A stretch of DNA of 64,000 nucleotides from Cyanobium sp. ATX 6A2 (GCF_024346355.1 NZ_JAGQCU010000001.1:124001-188000), one strand, 5' to 3'. Shown: positions 19,044 through 27,004, counted from the stretch's first letter. Notes: generated by a model from the letters alone, not told the origin. Made by a program: numbers and translations.

Positions 19044-20083
19044 GACTTCACCTTTTCACATTCTGTATGTCCATCTTGCGAACGAAAAAACGTCGCCTTT
19101 ACTTGTTCTCCTATGCGCGATTTCATGAGCGCGTATGTGCGTCTACGCCCCCCGCCCTCTTCGGGAAGTGACTTTTTCTCGTCATCTGTTGGCTTCAGAA
19201 ATATGCGGTATCCGAGGACGCTACCATTATCACCGAAGATAACAACGCCGTCACTTCCAATCATCCCACCAAGAAGGGCCTCGCAGGCAGCGAGCCTGGC
19301 AAGTGAACTCGCATCCTGTGCATCTAATGCCGACACATAAGCACTGTACATGTCAACGGAATTCTTTAGCCATACGCCACTACTAAGCTGCTCCGGTGCT
19401 TGATCCCCTTGGGGAACAGCATGCACCATCAAGAGTGTCCCATGACAGTGCTGCAACAGGTCGGTCAGTAGGCGAGACAAGTACTGCTGGAATCTATCCA
19501 CCTTCGGACCGCTGAGCGCTGACGCTGCTGCCTCGGCAAAAGTGGACACCTGATGCGCAAAAGGGGATTCTGCTGCGGGTGCGGAAGTGAACAAGGTCGT
19601 CAGTGTTTCATTCTTGGAATTACGTAGCTCAACGACAAGATGCCCGCGATTTCGGACTAGCAACATTGGCACTTCACCCTGCTCAACCATCATCTCTTCA
19701 GCAGTAGTCGCGAATGAGTGCATTGCAGAACGGAATACACCATACTCAGCGACGTTGTCTGCTGTTTTCCCGACGTAGACGGACCAACCCTTTACTGCAA
19801 GGCTGGCGCAGTCCTTTAGAACCAGTTCGGCTGCAGTATTCAGCGAAACCCCCTCTTTAATAATTACACGCTCAGTGCCGGGCGAGATTGATGCAAGGTT
19901 GGCGAGATCCGTGAGGACAAACACATCTGGGAACATCGGTATGTCCTCTTCGCGATAACTTGCGAGCAAGCACGTGATGTCGCGCACGAGCTCGGCAGTA
20001 TGGACACATGCAATACCACTATCGTTTAGGAAGTCTATTAACTCGCCCTGCAGGGGGGCTCTTATTGAAAATGTCTTCCCCAT
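19040..20083 (-). CDS. Protein with divergent DisA/CdaA-like (DAC-fold) C-terminal domain
   Basis: 347 residues, cytoplasmic. The C-terminus (about 260-340) follows the diadenylate-cyclase domain order: IGSDGVVIFGDNGSVLGYRIFL, then GGGRRRTYALMKSRI, then FFRSQDG. The genuine CdaA at 41756-42586 has [27 protein letters not shown] and VVSEETG in the same places. DGA is changed to DGV and the GTRH/RHR box is degenerate, so it is more likely a nucleotide sensor than an active cyclase. Computational studies describe such DAC-like sensor domains in bacterial conflict systems. ATG at 20083 lies 7 bp after a GTTAGGC box. Confidence 0.75.
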   Translation of the reverse strand: MGKTFSIRAPLQGELIDFLNDSGIACVHTAELVRDITCLLASYREEDIPMFPDVFVLTDLANLASISPGTERVIIKEGVSLNTAAELVLKDCASLAVKGWSVYVGKTADNVAEYGVFRSAMHSFATTAEEMMVEQGEVPMLLVRNRGHLVVELRNSKNETLTTLFTSAPAAESPFAHQVSTFAEAAASALSGPKVDRFQQYLSRLLTDLLQHCHGTLLMVHAVPQGDQAPEQLSSGVWLKNSVDMYSAYVSALDAQDASSLARLAACEALLGGMIGSDGVVIFGDNGSVLGYRIFLKPTDDEKKSLPEEGGGRRRTYALMKSRIGEQVKATFFRSQDGHTECEKVKS

Positions 20084-20262
20084 AACTGTTGCCTAACAGA
20101 AATAGCAAATACACAATTTGATGTCGCCTACGCTTGAATTCATTGGGATGCCTTCATCCTTAGGTGGCACGCTCATCAATTCGCCAGACTGCATGAGTCG
20201 CATGCGTTTGGTGTTTCTTAATGCCGGCTTTTTCAATAATATAGCAGCCCTCCACCAGTGCC

Positions 20263-20348
20263 GCCGAAGGCCAAGATCAGCGGCGGACAAGGAAGCATAG
20301 AGTGGTCCAGCGCTCACATCTGCCGTCCGCTGCATCTTGATGTTATGC
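20263..20348 (-). mobile_element. attC: attC-like integron recombination site A (end of cassette A)
   Basis: 86 bp on the minus strand. It starts with GCATAAC (20348-20342), which contains the TAA stop of the TIR gene, and ends with CTTCGGC (20269-20263), one mismatch to GTTRRRY at the crossover base. Arms ATCAAGATGCAGCGGACGG and GTCCGCCGCTGATCTTG pair imperfectly. GCATAAC is the exact complement of GTTATGC at 21366-21360, just before the TIR start, as expected if both belong to one cassette. Confidence 0.86.
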
Positions 20349-21365
20349 ATCACTTCTGCGATTATGAACATATTGAACCAGCGAGGTTCGACCTTGGATG
20401 TGCAAGACGGTGACCTGCATGACTACACCGTTTGAGTCTTCCAACTTGAACGGAACGCCCACTACGAAAGAAGCTGGCTGCAGCTCGCCGTCCCGAATGG
20501 CAATATTATCCGCATACAAATACAATCGTTTGCTTGTGTCGAGGATTGGGTTCAGCCGGCCGGCTAACCCAGGGATGTATCCGGTGCTATGGCAGATAAT
20601 TGACCCAGTGTTTTCGCTCGCTGGAAGCGTTGCACGCAAGTTGTCTACAGGGTCCCAGTCCGGAAAGATGGCGCCGGGACGATTGGGGTGAGCAATCAGA
20701 ACCCGCAGCTTTCGCCGAGTCTGAAATGTGAACCTAGCCTCACCGAGCCCGGAACTGACCGAGTCCTTGAAGGTGTTGTTGTCAGCCAGTGCAGTGACAG
20801 TGGCTCCTTCAAGTGGATTGCAATCTTCATCAAGCACATGAACTACAGCTTCCGTTGGATCAACACGGGGAGGTGACTCAAGGGAATAAACGGCAGTTCG
20901 TAGCTGTTCCGATGGGATACTACGGCCGGCGTGAACTAGCTTCTTCTGGATTAGCTTAACAAATTCCTGTGGAGGTTTGTTCGCAAGGGAAATATAAGCC
21001 ACTGTTGGCAGGACGCCCGGAATCGCAGTGTCGTCGAAACGCGCAGGTAAAACGTATTCTTCGTGTTCCTGAAATGCTCGTGCTTGCATGGCCTGGCGCT
21101 CGTGTGTGGGCCAGAGCTTCCCCGCATAGCTCTTGGAGATGAACATGATCGTGTACAGGGCCTTATTTTGGTATACGTCTGAGAGATAGTCATACAGGTT
21201 CTTCCCCCAGAGACTTGACTCCTCAAAGAGATCGTAGAAGACCTTGACACCCGAGCTTCGGAGCAGGTTCGCGACCTGGTCGACGTACGGGCGATCCTCT
21301 CCTGCGAAGGAAAGGGCGATTTCAAACTGTGGGTCGCGAGTCATGCTGGAGTTTGGAATGCATAA
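20269..21365 (-). mobile_element. Integron-like gene cassette A (TIR-domain gene)
   Basis: 1097 bp from TTATGC at 21365 to the crossover base at 20269. It holds a single gene whose start is 16 nt inside the 5' boundary and whose stop is inside the attC, the compact one-gene cassette layout. It lies upstream of cassette B in the same orientation. Nothing resembling an attI site or an integrase gene is visible upstream, to 21662, where chromosomal composition resumes. Confidence 0.8.
20343..21344 (-). CDS. TIR-domain protein with beta-rich C-terminal extension
   Basis: 333 residues. Residues 6-135 are a bacterial TIR domain: FEIALSFAGEDRPYVDQVANLL, GVKVFYDLFEESSLWGKNL, MFISKSYAGKLWPTHERQA and VLPARFDDTAIPG. 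Glu41/Glu42 before LWGK are candidates for the NADase glutamate. Residues 164-220 look like a transthyretin/carboxypeptidase-regulatory beta-sandwich (VVHVLDEDCNPLEGATVTAL). Residues 255-330 are another beta module (GRLNPILDTSKRLYLYADN). TIR effectors typically cleave NAD+ or make nucleotide signals in anti-phage defence; that role is inferred here. Confidence 0.9.
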   Translation of the reverse strand: MTRDPQFEIALSFAGEDRPYVDQVANLLRSSGVKVFYDLFEESSLWGKNLYDYLSDVYQNKALYTIMFISKSYAGKLWPTHERQAMQARAFQEHEEYVLPARFDDTAIPGVLPTVAYISLANKPPQEFVKLIQKKLVHAGRSIPSEQLRTAVYSLESPPRVDPTEAVVHVLDEDCNPLEGATVTALADNNTFKDSVSSGLGEARFTFQTRRKLRVLIAHPNRPGAIFPDWDPVDNLRATLPASENTGSIICHSTGYIPGLAGRLNPILDTSKRLYLYADNIAIRDGELQPASFVVGVPFKLEDSNGVVMQVTVLHIQGRTSLVQYVHNRRSDA

Positions 21366-21366
21366 C
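21360..21366 (-). mobile_element. 5' boundary box of cassette A (GTTATGC)
   Basis: Reads GTTATGC on the minus strand, the complement of the GCATAAC box that opens attC A. It is 15 nt upstream of the TIR start codon. The sequence immediately upstream (CTAATGACTA) shows no stem typical of attC, so this may be an attI remnant or a secondary insertion site. Confidence 0.7.
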
Positions 21367-21662
21367 TAGTCATTAGAGGGTTCCGTTAACGGCCGCCACC
21401 GGCTCTTCCCTTTCCGATAACCAAAGGGAGCGATGCCCATCCGCTTCTCCAAAACCAAGCTACCCCACGCGATTTCAAGATCAACTTCCAAAACTTAGCC
21501 GTGGTTCTCGGGTCTGCAAACCATCTGGTCCTTTGACGTCACCTCGTCCGCCGATCTGCCGAATATAACGACGATCGATACGCTCGATCTAGAAGATCCC
21601 TGTAGTCGTAATCGCCAGATGGTGCCCATCCTCACCTGATCCGTCATTGGCCGGCTGAACCC
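21367..21662. other. Gene-free segment between the island and the PQQ-dehydrogenase gene
   Basis: 296 bp of intermediate base composition. No frame longer than about 45 codons looks protein-like on either strand, and no integrase fragment or attC stem was recognised. GTTAAC at 21393-21398 and the near-repeat GGTTATCGG / CCGTTAACGG are the only structured parts. It may be the remnant of the recombination platform or of an older insertion. Confidence 0.5.
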
Positions 21663-22865
21663 TCACCCCGGCTCCAGGCGGATCAGCCGGCCATCCCGCG
21701 CGTCGTCGGTGAGCACGTAGAGGAAGCCGTCGGGGCCCTCGCGCACGTCGCGCACCCGCTGGCCGATCGGGATCCGCTCCTCAGCCGTCACCCGGCCCTC
21801 GCCATCGATCCGCAGCCGGCGCACATCCCCAGACACCAGCCCGCCGGCGAACAGATCCCCACGCCACTGGGGCACGCGGCCGCTGGCCACAGCCAGGCCG
21901 GAGGGGGCGATGGCCGGGGTCCACACGCGGCGGGGATCCACCATCTCCGGCGCCGAACGGCGCGGGGTGATCTCCGGGCCGAAGTACTCGCGGCTGTGGG
22001 TCACCAGCGGCCAGCCGTGGTTGCCGCCGGCGCTCACCAGGTTGAGTTCATCGCCGCCGCGGGCGCCGTGCTCGCTCGCCCACACCCGATCCTGCAGGGG
22101 GTCGTAGGCCAGGCCCTGGATGTTGCGGTGGCCCAGGCTCCAGAGCTCCGGCAGAGCTCCGCCATCGCCCTGGAAGGGGTTGTCCGGCGCGGGGGTGCCA
22201 TCGGCGCTGAGGCGCAGGATCTTGCCCAGGGCACTGCCGCGGTTCTGGGCCTGCTCGCGGATCAGGTCGCCCTCGAGCCGCAGCGGCGGGTTGCCGCCGT
22301 CGCCGATGGCCAGCAGCAGGGTGTCATCGGGCAGCCAGAGCAGCCGCGAGCCGAAGTGCTGGGTGCCGCTCTTGCGCTGCGGCACCGCGTAGAGCACCTC
22401 CAGTTGGCTGAGGGCGCGGCCGTCGAAGCGGGCCCGGGCCAGGCGGGTGTGGTTGGCCTCCGGGGTGCCGGCCGCATAGGTGAGGTAAACGAGCCGGTTC
22501 TCGGCGAAGCGGGGGTGAAGCGCCACATCCAGCAGGCCCCCCTGACCGCTGACCAGCACCTCCGGCACCCCCGCCACCGGCACCGGATCGAGCACACCGC
22601 CGCGCACGATCCGCAGGCGGCCGGGCCGTTCGCTGATCAGCAGGTCGCCGTTCGGCAGCCAGGCCAGGCCCCAGGGATGCTCCAGGCCACGCACCAGCAC
22701 GGTCTGGCGGAAGCCGCTGGCCTCCGGCGCCTGGGCCGGGTCCACGGCCTCGATCGGGGCGGCGGCAGGGGCGTCGGCCTTCGGGGCATCGGCAGGGGCG
22801 TCGGCGCGGGCGCAGCCGCCAGCGAGCAGCATGGCCGTGAACAGAGCCAGCGCCGTGGGTGTCAT
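21663..22865 (-). CDS. PQQ-dependent aldose sugar dehydrogenase (YliI/sGDH-like) lipoprotein
   Basis: 400 residues. Lipoprotein signal with lipobox LAGGC near residue 18, then an Ala/Pro/Asp linker. The six-bladed propeller of soluble glucose dehydrogenases follows: GLEHPWGLAWLPNGDLLISER, GQGGLLDVALHP, LAIGDGGN, SLGHRNIQGLAYD, ASEHGARGGDELN and GGNHGWP. These enzymes oxidise aldoses with PQQ in the periplasm. Cyanobacteria generally lack PQQ synthesis, so cofactor scavenging or a non-PQQ role is possible. Confidence 0.9.
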   Translation of the reverse strand: MTPTALALFTAMLLAGGCARADAPADAPKADAPAAAPIEAVDPAQAPEASGFRQTVLVRGLEHPWGLAWLPNGDLLISERPGRLRIVRGGVLDPVPVAGVPEVLVSGQGGLLDVALHPRFAENRLVYLTYAAGTPEANHTRLARARFDGRALSQLEVLYAVPQRKSGTQHFGSRLLWLPDDTLLLAIGDGGNPPLRLEGDLIREQAQNRGSALGKILRLSADGTPAPDNPFQGDGGALPELWSLGHRNIQGLAYDPLQDRVWASEHGARGGDELNLVSAGGNHGWPLVTHSREYFGPEITPRRSAPEMVDPRRVWTPAIAPSGLAVASGRVPQWRGDLFAGGLVSGDVRRLRIDGEGRVTAEERIPIGQRVRDVREGPDGFLYVLTDDARDGRLIRLEPG

Positions 22866-22905
22866 GGCCTCCTCCCGCTCACCGATCCTGCCTCGCGCCC
22901 CCGGG

Positions 22906-24162
22906 TCAACGCTGGCGCAGCTCCAGGCCCAGGGCTACCAGGCCCATGGTGAAGGGCAGCAGACTGGCCAGCGTGAGCACCAGGGCATAACTGCCGAAGC
23001 GCTCAAAGCCCACGGAAAACAGCAGCGGCCCCACCGCAGTGGCGGCCACCATCAGCGTGGCGGCAAAACCGCTGATGCTGCCGAGATGGGCGCGGCCGAA
23101 ATAGTAGGAATAAACCCCAGCCTGCAGAATACCGTTCGTTCCCTGCATCAGGCCCAGCAACACGCCATAGAGCACCAGCAACTGCGGACTGTTGACGCGC
23201 ACCGCCAGCAACAGCGCCAGACACAACATCCACACCATCACACTGAGCAGAAACCGGGGAGAGATGCGGTCGAGCAGCAGGCCGCTGACCAGATTGGCGC
23301 CAGCGGCCACCAGTCCGTAGGGAAGGAACACCAGCGCTGCCAGCGTGCGGTCCACCCCGGCCGTGGCCATGATCGAGTAGTGATGAAACAGCAGTCCTGT
23401 TCCCAGGGCCGCCACAACCCCATTCCCCAGCGCAAACAGCCAGAAGGTGGAGGTGCGGCGGGCTTGCGCGAGGGTGACGTTGGCTTCTGTGGGGCGCTGC
23501 TGGGTCCTGGCCCCCAGCCGGCCATCGGGCTGCAGGCCATAGAGCTCAGGCTGGCGGCGGAACACCAGCGCGCCAGCGGGGAGAATCGTGACCGCAACCA
23601 GGCCGCCCAGCAGGGCGTAAGCCCAGCGCCAGCCGTACTGCCGGATCAGCCACTCAATCAACAGCGGAAAGGTGCCGATGCCGAGGGCAAAGCCAATCCC
23701 CGAAAGGCTCAGGGCCAGCCCCCGACGTTGCACAAACCAGAGATTGATGGCGTTGATGCTCACCAGCCCCAGGGCTCCCTGACCCAAGCCACGGATGGCA
23801 ATGAAGCCGAGGCCCAGCGTCACAACCCCCTGCACCAGTGCCATACCGCCGCAGGCCAGTGAGAACAGAACTGCTATGGCCACCACGGCCCGACGGGTGC
23901 CGAAGCGATCAATCCCACGCCCGATCCAGGGCAAGGCCAGCGAACCCGTGAGCGTTCCCAGCATGTAGAGCAGAGACACCAATGATCGCGTCAGTCCCAG
24001 ATCGTCGATGATGGGATCGAGGAACACAGACACCCCAACGGTCTGCCCTGGGGTGGTCATCAACATCCCAAGTGTGCCGGCAACCAGCACAACCCAGCCA
24101 TAGAAGATCGGGGAGGCGTTGATTAAGCGGCTGTGCCTGATGGGCCTCTGCGCCTCATTCAC
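22906..24162 (-). CDS. Major facilitator superfamily transporter
   Basis: 418 residues from GTG at 24162, chosen because GTGA overlaps the stop of the upstream EamA gene. Twelve hydrophobic segments. It opens with FYGWVVLVAGTLGMLMTTPGQTVGVS and has the loop 2-3 motif GRGIDRFGTRRAV and RRGLALSLSGIGFALG, like oxalate/formate-antiporter-type or MCT-like MFS members. Substrate unknown. Frames extending further upstream are antisense or overlap EamA. Confidence 0.88.
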   Translation of the reverse strand: MNEAQRPIRHSRLINASPIFYGWVVLVAGTLGMLMTTPGQTVGVSVFLDPIIDDLGLTRSLVSLLYMLGTLTGSLALPWIGRGIDRFGTRRAVVAIAVLFSLACGGMALVQGVVTLGLGFIAIRGLGQGALGLVSINAINLWFVQRRGLALSLSGIGFALGIGTFPLLIEWLIRQYGWRWAYALLGGLVAVTILPAGALVFRRQPELYGLQPDGRLGARTQQRPTEANVTLAQARRTSTFWLFALGNGVVAALGTGLLFHHYSIMATAGVDRTLAALVFLPYGLVAAGANLVSGLLLDRISPRFLLSVMVWMLCLALLLAVRVNSPQLLVLYGVLLGLMQGTNGILQAGVYSYYFGRAHLGSISGFAATLMVAATAVGPLLFSVGFERFGSYALVLTLASLLPFTMGLVALGLELRQR

Positions 24163-25169
24163 AGATGATCTCCACGGCCACCAGGGAACGGCAGCGGCCG
24201 CCGCCGCGCCAACCCCACCCCCGCCAGCAGCAGCAGCACCCCGGCCACGGTGGCGGCATCGAGCGGCTCGCCCAGCAACAGGGCGGCGGCGAGCACCGCC
24301 ACGGCGATCGTGAGGCTGCCCCACAGCGACACCGTGGCCACGCCGGCGTGGCGGTAGGCGTGGCGCAGGGCCAGCTCGCTGCCCAGCGACAGGCTCAGGG
24401 CATAGATCAGGATCACGCCCACCACCCACCACAGCCGCAGCAGCAGGAAGTGGCCGGGGCCGTAGAGGATCACCGCCAGCACCGCGAACACCAGGGCCGA
24501 CACCAGGGAGCCCACGCCCACACTCAGCACCGGCGGGATGCCGGCGGCCGCGATCCGGCGGCCGGTGAGGGCCGCGGCGCTGAAGGCCAGCACCGCCAGC
24601 AGCGCCCACACCAGCCCCGAGGGATCGTCCATCGGCCCGGGCGATGTCGTCGCTGCCAGCTGGGGCAGCAGCAGGCCGGCGCTGATCAGCACCAGGCTGG
24701 GCAGGAAGGCCCGGGGCAGGGGCTCAGCGAGCAGGGCCCGGGCCAGCAGGGCTGACAGCGGCAGCACCAAGGCGAACAGCAGCGTCTGACTGATCACCGA
24801 AAGCGACTGCAGGGCGGTGAAGTAGGCCACCGGAGCGAGGAAACGCCCCAGCAGCGTGTCCGTCGCCAGCAGCCAACGCTGGGGCGTGGTGAGCGCGGCC
24901 AGGGCGGGGCCCACCTGCCGCCGCCCGCCCAGCAGGGCAGCCACACCCACCACCAGCTGGGCGAAGAAGAACACGTTGCAGAAGCTGATCGGGTTCTCGC
25001 CGTTCACCTGGTGCTGCAGGCCGAGCTCCTGCAGCCGCTTCAGCACCGGCGCATCGAGACCGCGCAGGAGCACGTAGAGCCCCAGCGGCAGCGCCACCGC
25101 CGGCAGCCGCAGGCCATCCGCCAATCCGCGCGGCTGGTTCACGGGTAGTGGCCTGCAGTCGGCATCCAT
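24159..25169 (-). CDS. EamA/DMT-superfamily transporter
   Basis: 336 residues with about ten hydrophobic segments in two EamA-like halves (FFAQLVVGVAALLGG, LLGRFLAPVAYFTALQSLSV; LIYALSLSLGSELALRHAY, GVATVSLWGSLTIAVAVLAA). Such carriers export or import small metabolites. ATG at 25169 is only 5 bp from the divergent DM13 start, so GTG at 25142 in the same frame may be the real start. Coupled to the MFS gene downstream by a 4-bp overlap. Confidence 0.82.
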   Translation of the reverse strand: MDADCRPLPVNQPRGLADGLRLPAVALPLGLYVLLRGLDAPVLKRLQELGLQHQVNGENPISFCNVFFFAQLVVGVAALLGGRRQVGPALAALTTPQRWLLATDTLLGRFLAPVAYFTALQSLSVISQTLLFALVLPLSALLARALLAEPLPRAFLPSLVLISAGLLLPQLAATTSPGPMDDPSGLVWALLAVLAFSAAALTGRRIAAAGIPPVLSVGVGSLVSALVFAVLAVILYGPGHFLLLRLWWVVGVILIYALSLSLGSELALRHAYRHAGVATVSLWGSLTIAVAVLAAALLLGEPLDAATVAGVLLLLAGVGLARRRPLPFPGGRGDHL

Positions 25170-25174
25170 CCACC

Positions 25175-25633
25175 ATGCGACCCAGCACCACCATCCTGGC
25201 CTGGTCCCTGGCCCTCGCGGCCCTCGGCGGCGGCACCGCCCTGCTGCAGGCGGGCACTCCCCCGCCCTCCCAGGCGGCGGAGACCACGACCCACACCTTC
25301 CGCCAGGCCGAGAAGACGGTGCGCGGCAGCGTCACGGTGCGCCGTGACGGCGACCGCACGCTGCTGGTGTTCAGCGACGATTTCCGCACCAGCGAATCGG
25401 CACCGGATCTCAAGGTGGCCGTGAGCCCCTCCAGCACCCCCCTGGTGGGCAGCAAGCCACCGGCCTATCCGCTCCAGGAGGGCAGCTACACGGTGATTGC
25501 GCCGCTGAGATCGGCGTCTGGCGCCCAGACCTACGTGCTGCCGGACTCCATCGATCTGAACCGCCAGGGATCGGTGCTGATCTGGTGCGAGCAGTTCAAC
25601 GCCACCATGGCCTGGGCGCCGCTGCACGGCTGA
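25175..25633 (+). CDS. DM13-domain secreted protein
   Basis: 152 residues from ATG at 25175 (MRPSTT). Signal peptide with hydrophobic core AWSLALAALGGGTALL. The remainder is a DM13 domain: VRGSVTVRRDGDRTLLVFSDDF, SESAPDLKVAVS, GSYTVIAPL and VLIWCEQFNATMAWAPL with the single conserved Cys. DM13 is thought to act in electron transfer or surface binding. The 3' end overlaps the convergent permease gene by 38 bp. Confidence 0.87.
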   Translation: MRPSTTILAWSLALAALGGGTALLQAGTPPPSQAAETTTHTFRQAEKTVRGSVTVRRDGDRTLLVFSDDFRTSESAPDLKVAVSPSSTPLVGSKPPAYPLQEGSYTVIAPLRSASGAQTYVLPDSIDLNRQGSVLIWCEQFNATMAWAPLHG

Positions 25634-26921
25634 ACCCATACAGCCCCGCACCGATCAGCAGCACCAGCCCACCGCCCAGCACCGAAGCCGGCGGCAGGCT
25701 GAAGGCCAGCAGCACACAGCCCAGCAGCCCCGCCACGGCAAGGCCGCCGGGCCAGCGGCGCTCGGCCGGCGCCAGCCGCAGGGCGGCGGCGTTGGTGACG
25801 GCGTAATAGAGCAGCACGGTGAAGGCGCTGAAGCCGATCGCCGAACGCAGATCACCCAGCGCCACCAGCACCGCCACGATCAGGCCCACCGCCAGTTCGG
25901 CCCGGTGCGGCACCTGGGTGCGCGGATGGACGCTGGCGAACCAGGGGGGCAGATCGCGGTTGGCCGCCATCGCGAAGGTGGTGCGGCTCACGCCCACGAT
26001 CAGCGACAGCAGCACCCCCAGCGAGGCCACCGCTGCGCCGATCTGCACGATCGGGCTCCAGGCGGCGAAGCGGCCGGCCTGCATCGCCGTCACCAGCGGC
26101 GCCGGGGCCTGGCCGAGAACCTCGGCGTCCACCGCCAGCAGCGCCGAGAGCGCCACGGCGAGATAGAGGATCAGGGTGAGGCCGAGGGCCAGGGGGATGG
26201 CGCGCGGAATCGTGCGGCTCGGGTCCACCACCTCCTCCCCCAGGGTCGCCAGCCGGGCATAGCCCGAGAAGGCGAAGAACCACAGCCCCGCCGCCTGGAG
26301 GATGGCCTGGGGGCGCCAGTCCAGCGCGGCCGTCAGGCGGGTGAACGAGGCCTCACCACCCAGCAGCACCGCCGCAATCACGGCGGCCAGGGCCAGCAGC
26401 ACCACCGCCACGATCCAGCGGGTGAGCCGGGCCGTTTTCTTCACCCCCAGCAGGTTCACCACGGTGAGCGCCAGCACCGCCGCCACCGCCAGGGGCCGCA
26501 TCAACGTGGGCGCCACATAGCTGGCGAAGGTGAGGGCCATGGCGGTGCAGCTGGCCAGCTTGCCCACCACGAACCCCCAGCCGGCCAGATAGCCCCAGAA
26601 GGGCCCCAGCCGCCGGCGCCCATACACGTAGGCGCCGCCGGATTCGGGATACAGGGCCGCCAGCTGGGCCGAGGAGGTGGCGTTGCAGAAGGCCACCAGG
26701 GCAGCCAGCAGCAGGGCCACCAGGGCGCCGCTGCCGGCGATCGCCACCGCCGGCCCGATCACCGCGAAGATGCCGGCGCCCACCATGGCCCCCAGACCCA
26801 TCACCACCGCATCGCTGGCGCTGAGCTTGCGGGCCAGGCGACTGGGGGCGACGCCTGGGCTGGCTGGGGTGGCCGCGCTCTGATCGCGCACAGGCTGCAG
26901 ATCCCGTGGTGAGGCGGCCAT
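25596..26921 (-). CDS. APC-superfamily amino-acid permease
   Basis: 441 residues with about twelve membrane segments. The signature MGLGAMVGAGIFAVIGPAV is the first-helix GxG motif of APC carriers, and LYPESGGAYVYGRRRLG is the second. FFAFSGYARLATLGEEVVDPSRTIPRAIP is the helix-6 region. It belongs to the cationic-amino-acid-transporter-like branch; substrate not determined. Confidence 0.92.
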   Translation of the reverse strand: MAASPRDLQPVRDQSAATPASPGVAPSRLARKLSASDAVVMGLGAMVGAGIFAVIGPAVAIAGSGALVALLLAALVAFCNATSSAQLAALYPESGGAYVYGRRRLGPFWGYLAGWGFVVGKLASCTAMALTFASYVAPTLMRPLAVAAVLALTVVNLLGVKKTARLTRWIVAVVLLALAAVIAAVLLGGEASFTRLTAALDWRPQAILQAAGLWFFAFSGYARLATLGEEVVDPSRTIPRAIPLALGLTLILYLAVALSALLAVDAEVLGQAPAPLVTAMQAGRFAAWSPIVQIGAAVASLGVLLSLIVGVSRTTFAMAANRDLPPWFASVHPRTQVPHRAELAVGLIVAVLVALGDLRSAIGFSAFTVLLYYAVTNAAALRLAPAERRWPGGLAVAGLLGCVLLAFSLPPASVLGGGLVLLIGAGLYGFSRAAAPRPWWR

Positions 26922-27004
26922 CCTGCCGGGGACGAACCCGCAAAACCGATGGCATCAGGGCACCCGGCACGGGCGTGTGTCCTGGATCACCGCTGCCCGG
27001 GGCC

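Larger units (their letters stand above)
17351..20268 (-). mobile_element. Integron-like gene cassette B (sensor-like protein, helical protein, small ORF)
   Basis: Bounded on the minus strand by TTCGGC at 20268 and by the crossover G of attC B at 17351. It contains the DAC-like gene, the overlapping 440-residue gene and a possible 148-residue gene, all in the cassette direction. Base composition is much lower in GC and codon use plainer than in the flanking chromosome. Two or three genes in one cassette is uncommon but known. No integron integrase is visible in the window. Confidence 0.78.

Noticed and set aside
20093-20371. 92-residue minus-strand frame between the TIR and DAC-like genes
   Set aside because: Its middle (NIKMQRTADVSAGPLYASL) is simply the translation of attC A; the rest lacks coding character.
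21367-21662. Possible integrase or transposase remnant
   Set aside because: No frame on either strand shows tyrosine-recombinase or transposase motifs.
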